Part shown: one piece after another, positions 1 to 12,169 of the stretch
Position numbering within the stretch: position 1 is the first letter of the stretch
Layout: the number at the start of each line of letters is the position of its first letter
DNA from: Acanthochromis polyacanthus
Lineage: Eukaryota; Chordata; Actinopteri; Pomacentridae
Assembly (NCBI RefSeq): GCF_021347895.1
Contig: NC_067125.1
Location: 20,253,850 to 20,317,849, forward strand
Length of the DNA stretch: 64,000 bases
Reading direction: 5' to 3'
Notes under the pieces: generated by a model
Databases searched by the model: none
Told to the model about the DNA's origin: nothing
What the model saw: the letters and a program-made list of their open reading frames with translations, nothing else
Made by a program: the position numbers and the translations under genes

Positions 1-152
1 GTTTAAAATAAAGGCAAGACCTGATGATAGTTAAATTTAAAATGGTTTATGCTGTGAATATGACATCTCTCTATAAAATCAGAGATGCATTTGCTGACTA
101 AAAACAATAGTTGTGTGTTGCTGTATAACATTTTGAATGATCATATTTTCAG

Positions 153-1470
153 AGTGATGTTGTTGAAGAGGAGACTAGAGCACAGTCAAAGTCCAAAATC
201 TGGTTTGATCAAAGAAGTGGTAGGATAACAGCATCCACCTTCAGAGCAGCCACAAAGGCAGACATCAGAAAGCCATCAGTGTCCCTGATACGAAAAATAT
301 GCTACCCAAAGTCTCATAGCTTCACCACTGAGGCTACCAGGTATTTATGCATATACATAGTATGCATTAAAGTATTTTAAATTGGGTTTGTGTGCTACTT
401 TAAAACTCAACACATTCCACCAAAACTCCACTCTATATAATATCAATCAGTCAGTTTTTTCTATATAGCACTTAATCTCAACCAGTCATCTCAAGGAATT
501 TTACACATAGACCAGGTGGAGACTGCACTCTTTGATTTAATGAGACCAAACATTCCAACATGAGCAGCACTTGGCAACAGTAGCAGGGAAAAACTCCCTT
601 TTAATGGGAAGCAACCTCAGGCAGAACCGGGTTCCACACTGTAGTCATTTTGTTTATCAAAACTCATGGTCTGTGACCTGAATGATTATTTTAATATATT
701 GCTGTAAGACATCTAAGTTATCTAAACAGATGTTGTTGTTTTACAGATGGGGTTGTAAGCATGAGGAACTGGCAAGGAAATATTATGAAATGCAGCATCG
801 CCTTTCACATTCAGATGTCCGAGTTGAAGCAGCTGGATTCAGGATTTCACCAATACATCCATTCATCGGAGCCTCACCTGATGGTTATGTTTCTTGCAGC
901 TGCTGTGGTTCAGGTGTTATAGAAATCAAGTGCTCATTCTGTGCAAAGGACCTCTCTGTGGATGAGGCAGCACAACTTTCAAACTTTTGCCTTAAAAAAG
1001 ATGAGCAGGGAACCAACAGACTAAAACAGTATCATGCGTACTATTATCAAGTACAAATGCAGCTTTTTGTTACTGACAGACAATATTGTGATTTCATCCT
1101 TTGGACTGAAAGAGACAGTACTTCACCTTTTGTTGAACGTGTGACAGCAAATGTGGCATTTCTTGATAAACAATTGGAATGTGCAAAAACCTTTTTTAAG
1201 AAATGTATCATTCCAGAGCTGCTTGCCAAGTATTTTTCAGCACCAAAGCCAGCAACAGCATTTGCTGACCATGGTCAACAAAGGTGCTACTGTCGCGAGC
1301 CAGAAGTCGGGAACATGTTAGTGTGTACCTCGGGCTTCTGTTCAGTTAAAAAGTTTCACAAAACTTGTCTTCACATGAAAAGAATTCCTAAACAATGGAA
1401 ATGTCCAAGCTGTAGAAAGGTTATCAGCTCACAAAAAAAGAAAACACTGACAAACAACAGTGAGGTGTAA
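153..1470 (+). CDS. YqaJ-like exonuclease with C-terminal PHD finger (5' partial, spliced)
   Basis: Second gene of the ISL2EU-like transposon. Exon 153-340 (acceptor AG at 151-152, donor GT at 341) joins exon 747-1470 (acceptor AG at 745-746) with the frame kept, reading through ...EATR|WGCKHEE. Upstream exons are outside the window. The nuclease core has the lambda-exonuclease/YqaJ signature: a conserved W..R.GRITAS segment in the first exon, the acidic SPDG motif (Asp codon 880-882), VIEIK (Glu codon 922-924, Lys codon 928-930), and a downstream Gln-containing helix (YYQVQMQLF). A C4HC3 PHD finger follows, starting with CYCREPE near 1285 and ending with WKCPSCR near 1415, then a basic tail. 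Both exons are open with no stop or frameshift. The role in transposition is unknown; processing of DNA ends is a reasonable guess. The ATG at 682 lies in the intron and is probably not the true start. Confidence 0.75.
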
Positions 1471-1922
1471 AAAGTAAGTGGCCCTCTTTTGTAGCCTTGG
1501 CACCACAAATTGACAGTTTTACAGTTAGTAAAACATACCAATCTGTTACAAAGGAATCTGTTACACACAACGAGGACTGTGAGAACAATAGTTTATTTAC
1601 AGTTATTTAATGTTCTATTTACAGTTATTCAAGTGTGTGTTTCACTTTTCAAGGGAAAAAAAAAGAGTTGAAAAATGAGTTGAAAAATAAATGAAAAATT
1701 ATTTTTTGAACAATCAGAAATGTTCCTTCTCTTTTTTGTAATGGTGATATAATTTCTGTTTGACCAGACCTGTGAAATAATTAATCATCCATGTTTGCTC
1801 ACTACACACCATTAAGACAGACAAGACATCAAATCCGTGATCACTCACATAAACATGTCTGAGCTTAGTTACATTATCCAACAGCTGTTGTCAGACTGAC
1901 TACATGACATCTACTTACAGGA
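1471..1922. other. Intergenic spacer between the two convergent transposon genes
   Basis: AT-rich stretch between the stop codons of the YqaJ-PHD gene and the transposase. It has A-rich runs and AATAAA-like words (around 1685) that could serve as polyadenylation signals. No other coding signal was seen. Confidence 0.5.
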
Positions 1923-3598
1923 TCACTGAAAGGGTACAACAGATTCAGAGACATTGGTAAGCGCACAACATACTTTTACAATTTTGTCAAGGTATGTCAC
2001 ATCATTTTCTGTGTCAATGTCAGTGAAACCTATGGAGGCAGTGCTTTGCAAAATGGTGTATTTTTGGCGTAGAACTCCAATGACTCTTTCGATGTGTATC
2101 CTAAGAGATGCTAAGCATCTGGTGTTCTCCAGGTCAACAGGATCTAACTGTTTCTTGCCACGAGTGAATGCTGGAAGCTTTAATTCAGCTTGATAAGCTT
2201 GCACCAAGTCTTTGACATTGAAGCCTCTGTCTGCCAAAACCAAGTCCCCTGGGAGCAAATGAGACAAAAAACTACTTTGCTCTGTGATGACCTTATCACT
2301 TGTGCGGCCTCCCCATCCATTGGAAATGAAGCAGATGGAACCTTGTGGGGTAATGGCAATTAAATATTTCATTGTATGGTTTGATTTGTATGTCGAGTAA
2401 CACTGAGCACTGGCCAACAAGTACTTGGTTTCTCCAAAAATATTTCAAAACAGTCAATAATGCAAACTGTCTTTTCAAACAGACTGTTCCTAAATGCATA
2501 CGGAAGCGATTTTCTTAATGATTCCCTGTCAGGCCATATTACAAGACTTGGAACTAGTCTACAATACATGACACTAATACTGTGTTTGAAAAGCTTTGAA
2601 ACCGTGGTTGCATCGATGCAAAAATAATAAGCCAAAAAGTCAAAGGACAAATTCATTCTCATCTTAATTAAAGCTAGCATGTACTGCTGAAATAATGTTA
2701 GGCTAGACTTATGCTTTAGATAGGGAGCAATGACATTAAAAACGGCTATAAGGAGTGAATATGTTGATAAACCAGTGAGAATATTAACCTTGCTGTCATT
2801 GTTTTGCAGACTCATCTCATTTATTGCAGTTCTATTCATTTTCTCTCTTAATAACATGTTTTCAGTCCTCAGAGCTTGGCATTCAAGCTCAAGAGTTTTG
2901 ATCTGTTTCTTACAATTTTCACTGGAACACAGTGGTGTTTCTGGATTATTGTTATCAGGAGCAGGCTGGAAATCATTCTCAGCGTCGTGGTTTGATTCCT
3001 GCACAGGGGTTTCTTCTGTGAGTTGGCCTGCAGGTTGCTGTGTGCTGCTGTTTTGACAAGAGTCTGTTGGAGGGGTTACTGCTGCAGGTGATGATGTCTT
3101 AGCTTGCTCTCTTCTTTGGAGTTTGCTCTTTTGTCTCCTGTTGAATACATGTAACTGCATCCTTCTTCTTCTCTTCTCTGGGGATGGCACATGTTTGAAG
3201 ATGGATGGAATGTAGTCAGGAGACAGAGGGTTCTCACTCTTTTTCCCTGGAACATATGTAAAAAAGAAACCATACATGTTTAGTAATTGCAGAGGTTTCA
3301 AAATCTCTTAGTTGACTTAACATGAAACATATCAGCATCATATTGCTAGAAATTACGCGATCAGATATAAAGCTTAGGAAACGGATTCTGTACCTGATAA
3401 AAAGTGGTCGCTACATAAGCGGAATCCTTTGCCTGCGGGTTCCCACCGCTCCGTTTCCTTCTGCTCGCTTCTTGCGCGTTTTATGGCAGTGATCCACCTC
3501 TGTCGTCTTTCAGGATCTTTGGGAATCCGATAAAAGGATCTCCCCTTTGCTCGTCCTCGGCTGTTCTGGCATCCCGGGGCGCAACAACTGTCCACCAT
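1923..3598 (-). pseudogene. THAP-domain DDE transposase (ISL2EU/IS5-like), one frameshift
   Basis: Transposase of the ISL2EU-like element. Exon 1 (3598-3394) starts at MVDSCCAPGCQ and encodes a THAP zinc finger (C..C....R....FYRIP, then LCSDHF). The donor (GTACAG) joins exon 2 at 3246 so that LCSDHFLSG continues into KKSENPL. Exon 2 holds a basic linker, a short coiled-coil-like stretch, a helix-turn-helix region and an IS5-type DDE core: IIDCFEIF (first Asp), [10 protein letters not shown] (second Asp) and RIHIERVIG (Glu). The frame changes once near 2430, just after FEIFLEKPS, which looks like a 1-base deletion; the downstream part is then open to the TGA at 1923. All three catalytic residues are retained, so the copy is young. 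The shift could also be a sequence error. Confidence 0.8.
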
Positions 3599-5630
3599 AT
3601 CTTTGATGTCGACGCTGAAGAACGTTTAGGAGTTAGCTGGCAGTAGTTTAAACAGCGTGCCTTCCTGCCAATATGGCGGTGTTTTGATTTCGACTGTTGC
3701 ATGCCGGGATTGTGTGACGTCATCTCCCGGAGCTCTATACCAGAAGTTTTGGATAAACGTTTTTTGAGGGCAGTCCCAGAAGAAACTGACCAGGATCTTT
3801 ACAAAGTTTAATTTTCAAAATTGCACTTATCTCTTTAGAAATACGAGTCCAAAATGTGGCTATTTTAGGACAAGACCAAAAACAGTGAATGTATGTACCC
3901 AGTGCCCGCTTACATTTCAGACAAGAAGAGGACCTGGAGGGATTCATTTTATTTAAAATGTAGGGTGTTCTATGCTGCCTGTGAAAAATTTTGAATTGCA
4001 TTTCTCTGTATTTGTTACTCACAAACACAGAATGAATATCCTGGATAGATTTATGCCAGTCATTTTCATTATAAGACACGCCCAGGTCCTCTTCCCATTT
4101 TCTAATTACACCGTCAGCACTTTCCTGAGTGTGTTTTTGTAAAACAGCATAACAACGGGAAATGAAAGCCTTTGACAATTTATACGTGGACATGAAGTTC
4201 TCAAGGGGGCTAAGCAATGGCAAGTTTACCCGAAGATGTTTTACCTGTGAATTAATAAAGTGGCGAACTTGCAAGAAAGCAAAAAAATAATAATAATTAG
4301 GAACACCATATGTGTCCTTTACCTGTGTGAAAGACACAAAACTCCCATCTTCATTAAAAAGGTCTTTTACAATACGAATACCTTGTCTAAACAAATCCCT
4401 AAAAACAGCGCTGCTTACTCCAGGCAGAAACTGGCGGTTGTTTAACGGGAACAAAAGTGAAAAGCAATCTTTCTGTCCTACATGTAAAGACATATCCTGC
4501 CAACTTCTCACAATATTAAACAGAATGGGATTATGATGCACTTCAGGTGAAATTTTCTTAGATGTGATTTCCCCTAAAAGCTTATATGGGGCACAAGCTC
4601 CGGATTCAATAGGATCATTCTCTTCATTTAAGTAAGCCTGTATCCACTCTCGAATAGTTCGACCACGACAAGCCCAGTTGTACATCCTGATGTCCGGAAG
4701 AGCCAGCCCCCCACTGTCTTTTGGCAGATGCAATAGAACCATCTTTAACCTAGATCTTTTAGCTTTCCAGATAAATGTAGAAAACTCTTTTTCAATTTCT
4801 TTAACCCTCTTCTTAGATAAGTATATAGGCAACATTTGCAAGGGGTATAGAATTCTGGGAAAGACATTCATTTTCAACAAATTAATTCTCCCCATCCACG
4901 AAATTGGTAGATCTTTCCACCTTGTAAGGTCATTTTTAACTTTCTTACAAACACTTTGAAAATTATATTTCAATGTTGTCTCAACACTTGGAGAGACATC
5001 AATCCCTAAATAGTTAAATCCCGAGGTAGACCAAGAGAATGGAAAATTAGTTAAAGTTGGAGGATCTTTGCCATAACCAAGGGGGAGTGCAACTGATTTA
5101 CCAAAGTTGATTTTATAGCCAGAAAGAGATGAAAAGGTTTCCATTGTTGTCATCAATTTAGGAATTGACACTTCTGGGTTTAGAAACAAACAACAATATA
5201 TCATCTGTATAGAGTGCAATCTTAAAGTTTCGATTGTTCATTTCAAGTCCATAAATATTTTTATGAGATCTGATAACTTCAGCTAGCGGCTCTATTGCCA
5301 GTGCAAAGATTAAAGGAGAAATGGGATCACCCTGTCGGGTTGACCGACCCAGAGGAAACTCAGATGATTTAACACCATTTACCAATACACTCGCTCTCGG
5401 AGAATGGTAAAGCAATTTCACAAGCTGTATAAACTTTGTACCCAATCGGAATCCATTCAAAACTGCAAACAGGTCAGGCCATTCGACACGGTCGAAGGCC
5501 TTCTCTGCGTCTAGAGAGATAATTAGGCCTTTTTGATTGTTACAATTTGTATGCTGAATTAAATTAAGCAAGGTCCTCATATTAGTGCAGGGTGTTCTAT
5601 TTTTTATAAAAACCGGTCTGGTCAGGATTA

Positions 5631-7266
<1,636 letters not shown>

Positions 7267-7719
7267 TAATTAACTGTGGAAGATAAATTTCAAGTCTTTT
7301 GGCCAAAATTTTAGATAAAATCTTACTATCAACATTGATTAAGCTAATGGGTCGATATGAACTACATTTATCAGGGGGTTTATCCTTTTTCAATGTTAGT
7401 GAGATGTTAGCTGAATATAATGTCTGAGGGAGAGAGCCTGTTTCCACTGCCTGTAAATACATTCTCAACAAAAGTGGGATTAATGAGTCCTGAAGTGCTT
7501 TATAAAATTCAGTGCAATAACCATCTGGCCTTGGGGCCTTTCCGTTGGGCAAGGATTTTATAACATCTGCAATTTCTTCTGTAGATATTGGCTTCTCTAT
7601 TGACAATCTGTCAACATCTGAAAGTGAAGGAAGATTGAGATCATTTAAAAATGTTTGTATTTGTTCTTCTGAAGTTTTAATTTGTGAGGTATACAATTTG
7701 GTATAAAACTGTTTTATTA

Positions 7720-8033
7720 CCTCCGCCAGGAGGTTATGTAATCACCGGAGTTTGTAATCACCGGAGTCTGTCCAATTGAGAGATGGCCTGGCGGCCATCT
7801 CTCAATTGTCCTTCGACCTTCAAAAAATCCTGGATCCAGACGTTGATCCGGATCACCTCCAAAATCTAATCGATTTTTACTTTTGCTCTTCCGGACATCC
7901 TGTAAAAATTTGGTGAAAATCCGTCCATGACTTTTTGAGTTATGCTGTTAACAGACACGCACACGCACACACACACGCACACGGACGGACGGACGGCATG
8001 GCGGAGGTATGCGCTGTCCGAGTGCTTTTCTAG
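7720..8033. mobile_element. Short non-autonomous element with ACCTCCGCC/GGCGGAGGT ends and central hairpin
   Basis: A 314-bp insertion in L1 ORF2, recognised because L1 coding sequence stops and resumes around it. It is flanked by TTA on both sides (7717-7719 and 8034-8036). It starts with CCTCCGCCAGGAGG, has the inverted word GGCGGAGGT about 25 bp before the right end, and finishes in CTTTTCTAG. A perfect hairpin with 15-bp arms lies at 7773-7787 and 7794-7808, and a CA/CGGA-rich tract sits at about 7952-7997. This is a very common repeat family in fish. The lack of proper terminal inverted repeats and the CTAG end are reminiscent of Helitron-like elements, but the class is not certain. Confidence 0.6.
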
Positions 8034-9659
8034 TTATTTCTACTAACCTCTTGGTCTCGTAGTGATTTTTTCCATCATCATCCTGCAATGTAGAAATTGG
8101 TTTTATTTGTTGTCTACCAGCCACCAACCGTGCGAGCAAATGTCCAGGCTTATCTCCCATTTCAAATAATCTATGTTTTGCAAAGAGTATACTAGCTTCG
8201 GCCTTTTGAGATAACAACTGATTAAGGGAAGAACGAGTAGCTTCTAACTCTTTTTTCAGCCCTACAGATGGGCAAACTTTCATCTGACTTTCAAGTGACT
8301 TGAGCTGTGCTTCGAGTTCAAGTTGCGCTTTCATTGCTTCCCTTTTCCGAGCGGTGCTGTATGAGATAATAGCTCCTCTCAGGTATGCCTTCAAAGTGTT
8401 CCAAAGTATACAAGCATTGGTTTCATTATTATCATTATTAGCAAGAAAATCTTTTATCTGTTCTTTCAAAAATTTTAGAAATGATGGTTGACACAAAAGG
8501 GAAGGGTTTAGACGCCAACTGCGTGATGTAAATTGAGGACAACAAGGAGAGACCACCATAGAAACTTCAGCATGGTCAGAAAGCAAACATGTACCTATTT
8601 TGCATTCCTCAATACGGTCTAGAACTCTTCTAGTAGAGAAAAAGTATTCAATCCTAGAATAACTCAAATGAGGGTTGGAAGAAAACATATAATCTTTTAC
8701 AGTGGGATTTGTAATTCTCCATGCATCAAGCAATTGAAGATCGGCGCAGAGTTGTTTAGTTGTTTCTCTCATTTTAGGTTGTGATGTCTTAGTTGATGGA
8801 AATTGATCCACCTCAGGATTCATTGTACAGTTGAAGTCGCCACCCAGAATACTAAATGGTAAAGACATATTTGTGGCTTTACCCAGCAGATCAGAATAAA
8901 ATTCTTTTTGGTAAACATTAGGAGCATACACACACCGTATAAATATATGCTCTCCATATAGGTATCCGGTTAATAAAACATAACGACCTTGGTTATCTTT
9001 CATACATGTATCTCGAGTGAAAGGAGTGTTCTTATTGATTAGTATGGCCACTCCCCTTTTACTTGAAGAAGAGGAAGAATAATAAATCTGTCCAACCCAA
9101 TCTCTCTTTAATTTTTCATGTTCCTTATCAGTTAGGTGTGTTTCTTGCATCAGAACAATATTAACCTTTTCTTTTTAAGCCATGTTAGAAGTTTTTTCCG
9201 CTTAACAGCATTATTGATACCCTTAACGTTGAAAGTTATATATTTTGTAGCACAAATCACCATTAACAAATAATGAAAAAATTGAATTTAGAATAAAGTA
9301 TAATGCAGTAGGTTGTATTTGCGTTGTGCCCAAAATGTAAACAAAGACATAACATGATCATGTGCAAACAAAAAACCTGCTCTGTGTCAATAAAAACATA
9401 CATTCAATGTTGAGTGCCGAAAACATACACTCAAAAAATTAAAAAAAACAAAGATGGGGGAGAAAACATCCCCGCAAACAATAGCAAAACAAGGCTCCGG
9501 GATTCTGGGAGGAAGCCAAACAAACTGCAAACACAGAAAAAGTCTCGTCTTTCGACCATAGTCCCCTATTACCTGTGCTCACTCACTCCCGACACAAACC
9601 ACCAAATTACTGTTGTAAACATTAGCAAAGTATACAATAGCACCCAGTTATATAGTCAC

Positions 9660-10535
9660 TCACTCGTTGTCCTCAAGCCCGTCCACGATGGGCAGAGCTG
9701 CTGCCGCCTTGTCGAATGAGTACTCCTTCTTGTTGTACGAAAACTGAAGAATCGCTGGAAATCTCATCCTGAATCTTATGTTTTTGGCAATTAGCTTTTG
9801 GCACACAGCGTTAAACGCTCTCCGTTGTTGGGTAACATTCAGGGGGAAATCTTGACGGATATGGATCACATTCCCATCGTTTTCCAACTTGCGGCCAGCA
9901 CTTAGTGCCAGTATCTTCATTTTATCTGCGGAGTAATGGAGCTTCATTATGACCGGTCTGGGAGCTCCCGTCTTGGGGCGGCCGAGGCTACGGTGACACC
10001 TGTCTAGTATGATACGGCCATTGGGGACTTCCATGTTTAAGAGCTTGGGTAGCCAGGTTTCAAAAAAGGACACAGCGTTACGTCCTTCAATGCCTTCTTT
10101 CAGATTAAAGATCTTGATGTTGTCTCTCCGGCTTCTCGCTTCCTGATCATCCAGCCGGCTAGTAATACTAGCAAGCCTGTACTCCGCGCTGGCTATTTTA
10201 GCCTCTAGCTCCAACACGCTGTCTTCGGTGTTTGAGATACGCTGCTCGGCCTCATACAGTCGCTTAGCCTCGTTCTCAATCCTGGCCGTGATTGCGTCAA
10301 GCTTGTTGAAGAAATGTGACAGACGCTTGTCGATGACAGCAGCAATTCTATCAGTTAACTCATTTGAGAGAGTTCGCAAGTCCTCTTGAGTGCATGGTTT
10401 AAAGTCGTTAGCATTAGCCTCGGCTAGTTCACCATCTTTAGAATTAGCTTCGGTGTTAGCTTGTGCCAGACGACGAGTAACCCTTTGGGACTTCTGTTTG
10501 TCGGTGCCATCCAAAGTTGTATCCTTACCATACAT
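9660..10535 (-). CDS. L1-like ORF1 protein (coiled coil + RRM), intact
   Basis: An open 291-codon frame upstream of ORF2 in the same LINE. The N-terminal 50 residues are polar and Thr/Ala-rich. Residues about 50-135 form a heptad-rich coiled coil (LRTLSNELTDRIAAVIDKRL, then LEAKIASAEYRLASITSRL). An RRM-like domain starts at ARSRRDNIKIFNLKEG and includes ILDRCHRSLGRP. The C-terminal domain carries VIMKLHYSADKMKIL and RKLENDG. In L1 elements this protein trimerises and acts as a nucleic-acid chaperone in the retrotransposition particle. Length and domain order are normal for fish L1-like elements. Unlike ORF2, it has no break, so it may still be expressed from the internal promoter in the 5' UTR. 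Confidence 0.85.
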   Translation of the reverse strand: MYGKDTTLDGTDKQKSQRVTRRLAQANTEANSKDGELAEANANDFKPCTQEDLRTLSNELTDRIAAVIDKRLSHFFNKLDAITARIENEAKRLYEAEQRISNTEDSVLELEAKIASAEYRLASITSRLDDQEARSRRDNIKIFNLKEGIEGRNAVSFFETWLPKLLNMEVPNGRIILDRCHRSLGRPKTGAPRPVIMKLHYSADKMKILALSAGRKLENDGNVIHIRQDFPLNVTQQRRAFNAVCQKLIAKNIRFRMRFPAILQFSYNKKEYSFDKAAAALPIVDGLEDNE

Positions 10536-10731
10536 GATTATGAGTCTTAAGCGTTAATCTGTACTTCTTGAAGAGTGCGTATTGCATTTAAAATATAGTT
10601 TTATTGGTAGTTTGGCCGAGAGCTATCTGGCTCAGCTCCTCTCAGCCTGACGTCATACCCTGTTTATCTGTATTGATGAATGGGACTTGATCAGGGGTGG
10701 TTCTAGAGAAAAATCAATATGGTGGCAGGGG

Positions 10732-10743
10732 TTATGTGTGTGT

Positions 10744-10784
<41 letters not shown>
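10732..10784. repeat. (TG)n(TA)n microsatellite
   Basis: TGTGTGTGTATGTGTG followed by about 20 TA units. Confidence 0.95.
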
Positions 10785-10787
<3 letters not shown>

Positions 10788-11010
10788 CTGGGGATGTCCT
10801 GTGTTCATGCCACATTGGGTCAGAGGAGTTTTAGCAGCATGAAAGAGACCAACACAATATTAGGCAGGTGATCAAAATGTTATGCCTGATCAGTGCATGC
10901 AGGGAACTCTGATTACTCTTCAAGAGAAAGCAGTAACTGGAACTCTGTTGAAGAAAAGAAAGAAGGTTAGGTTGACTGACCCCAAACGCTGACTTTCTCT
11001 CTGACTCCTT
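10785..11010 (+). repeat. 3' end of a Tc1-like element, copy 1
   Basis: About 225 bp nearly identical to 15448-15670 (shared words include CACATTGGGTCAGAGGAG and GGCAGGTGATCAAAATGTTA). In the second copy this stretch follows transposase-like coding sequence, so here it is a 5'-truncated piece of the same family. Confidence 0.6.
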
Positions 11011-12126
11011 CTTTGATTAAACATGTTAGATTTAATTGTACAATGTCATGTTCCAAGCAAAAGAACCTATACCTAAGTTATAACTTAGGTATACCTAAGT
11101 TATGCCAATATACTTTTTGAAGGTAGTCACCTTTAACAACTAACATTTCAAAAAGAACAAAACATACATAATACTACCATTGGAATGACTGCTAATACTT
11201 GTATCCCAATTTAAAGTACTGAAAAGCAAAAAACGATTTTGACATTACCCATGCCATTTTGAGTAAGAATATCTCAGTAACTACAAATATAACCCTGCTG
11301 CTTTTTTGTACAGTGATACAAGACAGATGGAACTGTCTTGTAGAAAAATTTGGGGTCTCTGGTACCTGTCCCACACTGAGGTTTTTGCCACCCAAAATAG
11401 CCAATTAAAAATCTCGTCCAACTTTGGGAGCTCATATTTTCCAAACTGAGGTACCTAGAAAGCTCCAGTTTGCTAAGTTATCACACAAGTTTGTGTAGAA
11501 TGGAACCCAGGGGTGTTAGAACAATTCTGTGCAGTATTTCCAGTACTTTTAAGGTCCCAAACCCCAATCGTGAGTCGGTTTTTTTTAATTTTTTAGCAAG
11601 CCCCCATGGCCTGCAGAGTGTAGGCAAACACCTGGGGATGTTTGTGGGGCACTAGCTACATGCAGAGGCCTTGTTTACCAACTCACAGCTCTCTGGTATG
11701 TCTAGAGGCTGAGAAATAACCACTTAAAGATGAAAAAAAAAAAAACACTGACGAGAATAGCCCAAATTCTGAAAATTTCAGACCCCCACAACTCAAACTA
11801 TTTGAGCTACAGGCCTACAATTTTGCATAGAAAATACTTTTGTGACTATCTAATGGCATGCAAATTTAGGACTAATTTGAAAATGGTGCAGCAACACCCC
11901 CTAGGAATATCTGGTTATTTCACCTGGAATGACCCTACTGTATCCCAAAAATCTTGTTAGGGTTATTCTTTCTAATATACAGGCTATTGATATATCAAGA
12001 TTGAAATCTGTACAACAACCATGGTAGGATTTTGATTTCGCCTAGGTGAAATCAAAATTCTAATTCTGCCTAGGCGGATTCTAAATCTGCCTGGATTCTA
12101 ATTTGGCCTGTGACATATATATGTGC
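11011..12126. other. No gene recognised
   Basis: AT-rich sequence with short inverted words (CCTAAGTTATAACTTAGG near 11071-11088; alternating GCCTAGGCGGATTCTAAAT-type words at 12035-12110). No coding or known repeat signature was recognised. Confidence 0.4.
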
Positions 12127-12128
12127 GG

Positions 12129-12166
<38 letters not shown>
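12127..12166. repeat. (TA)n microsatellite
   Basis: About 18 uninterrupted TA units after GGGTGTG. Confidence 0.95.

Positions 12167-12169
<3 letters not shown>

Larger units (their letters stand above)
1..3740. mobile_element. ISL2EU-like DNA transposon with two convergent genes
   Basis: A two-gene DNA transposon whose left end lies outside the window. The + strand carries a spliced YqaJ-type nuclease gene with a PHD finger, and the - strand carries a spliced THAP-DDE transposase; the two genes converge, with about 450 bp between their stop codons. From memory of the families, a THAP/IS5-like transposase paired with a YqaJ-like nuclease is the hallmark of the ISL2EU (IS4EU) superfamily. The right end is near 3740, where L1 ORF2 sequence starts abruptly on the - strand, so this element probably inserted into that L1 and the missing L1 3' end should lie to the left of position 1. 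I could not define terminal inverted repeats because one end is missing. Confidence 0.7.
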
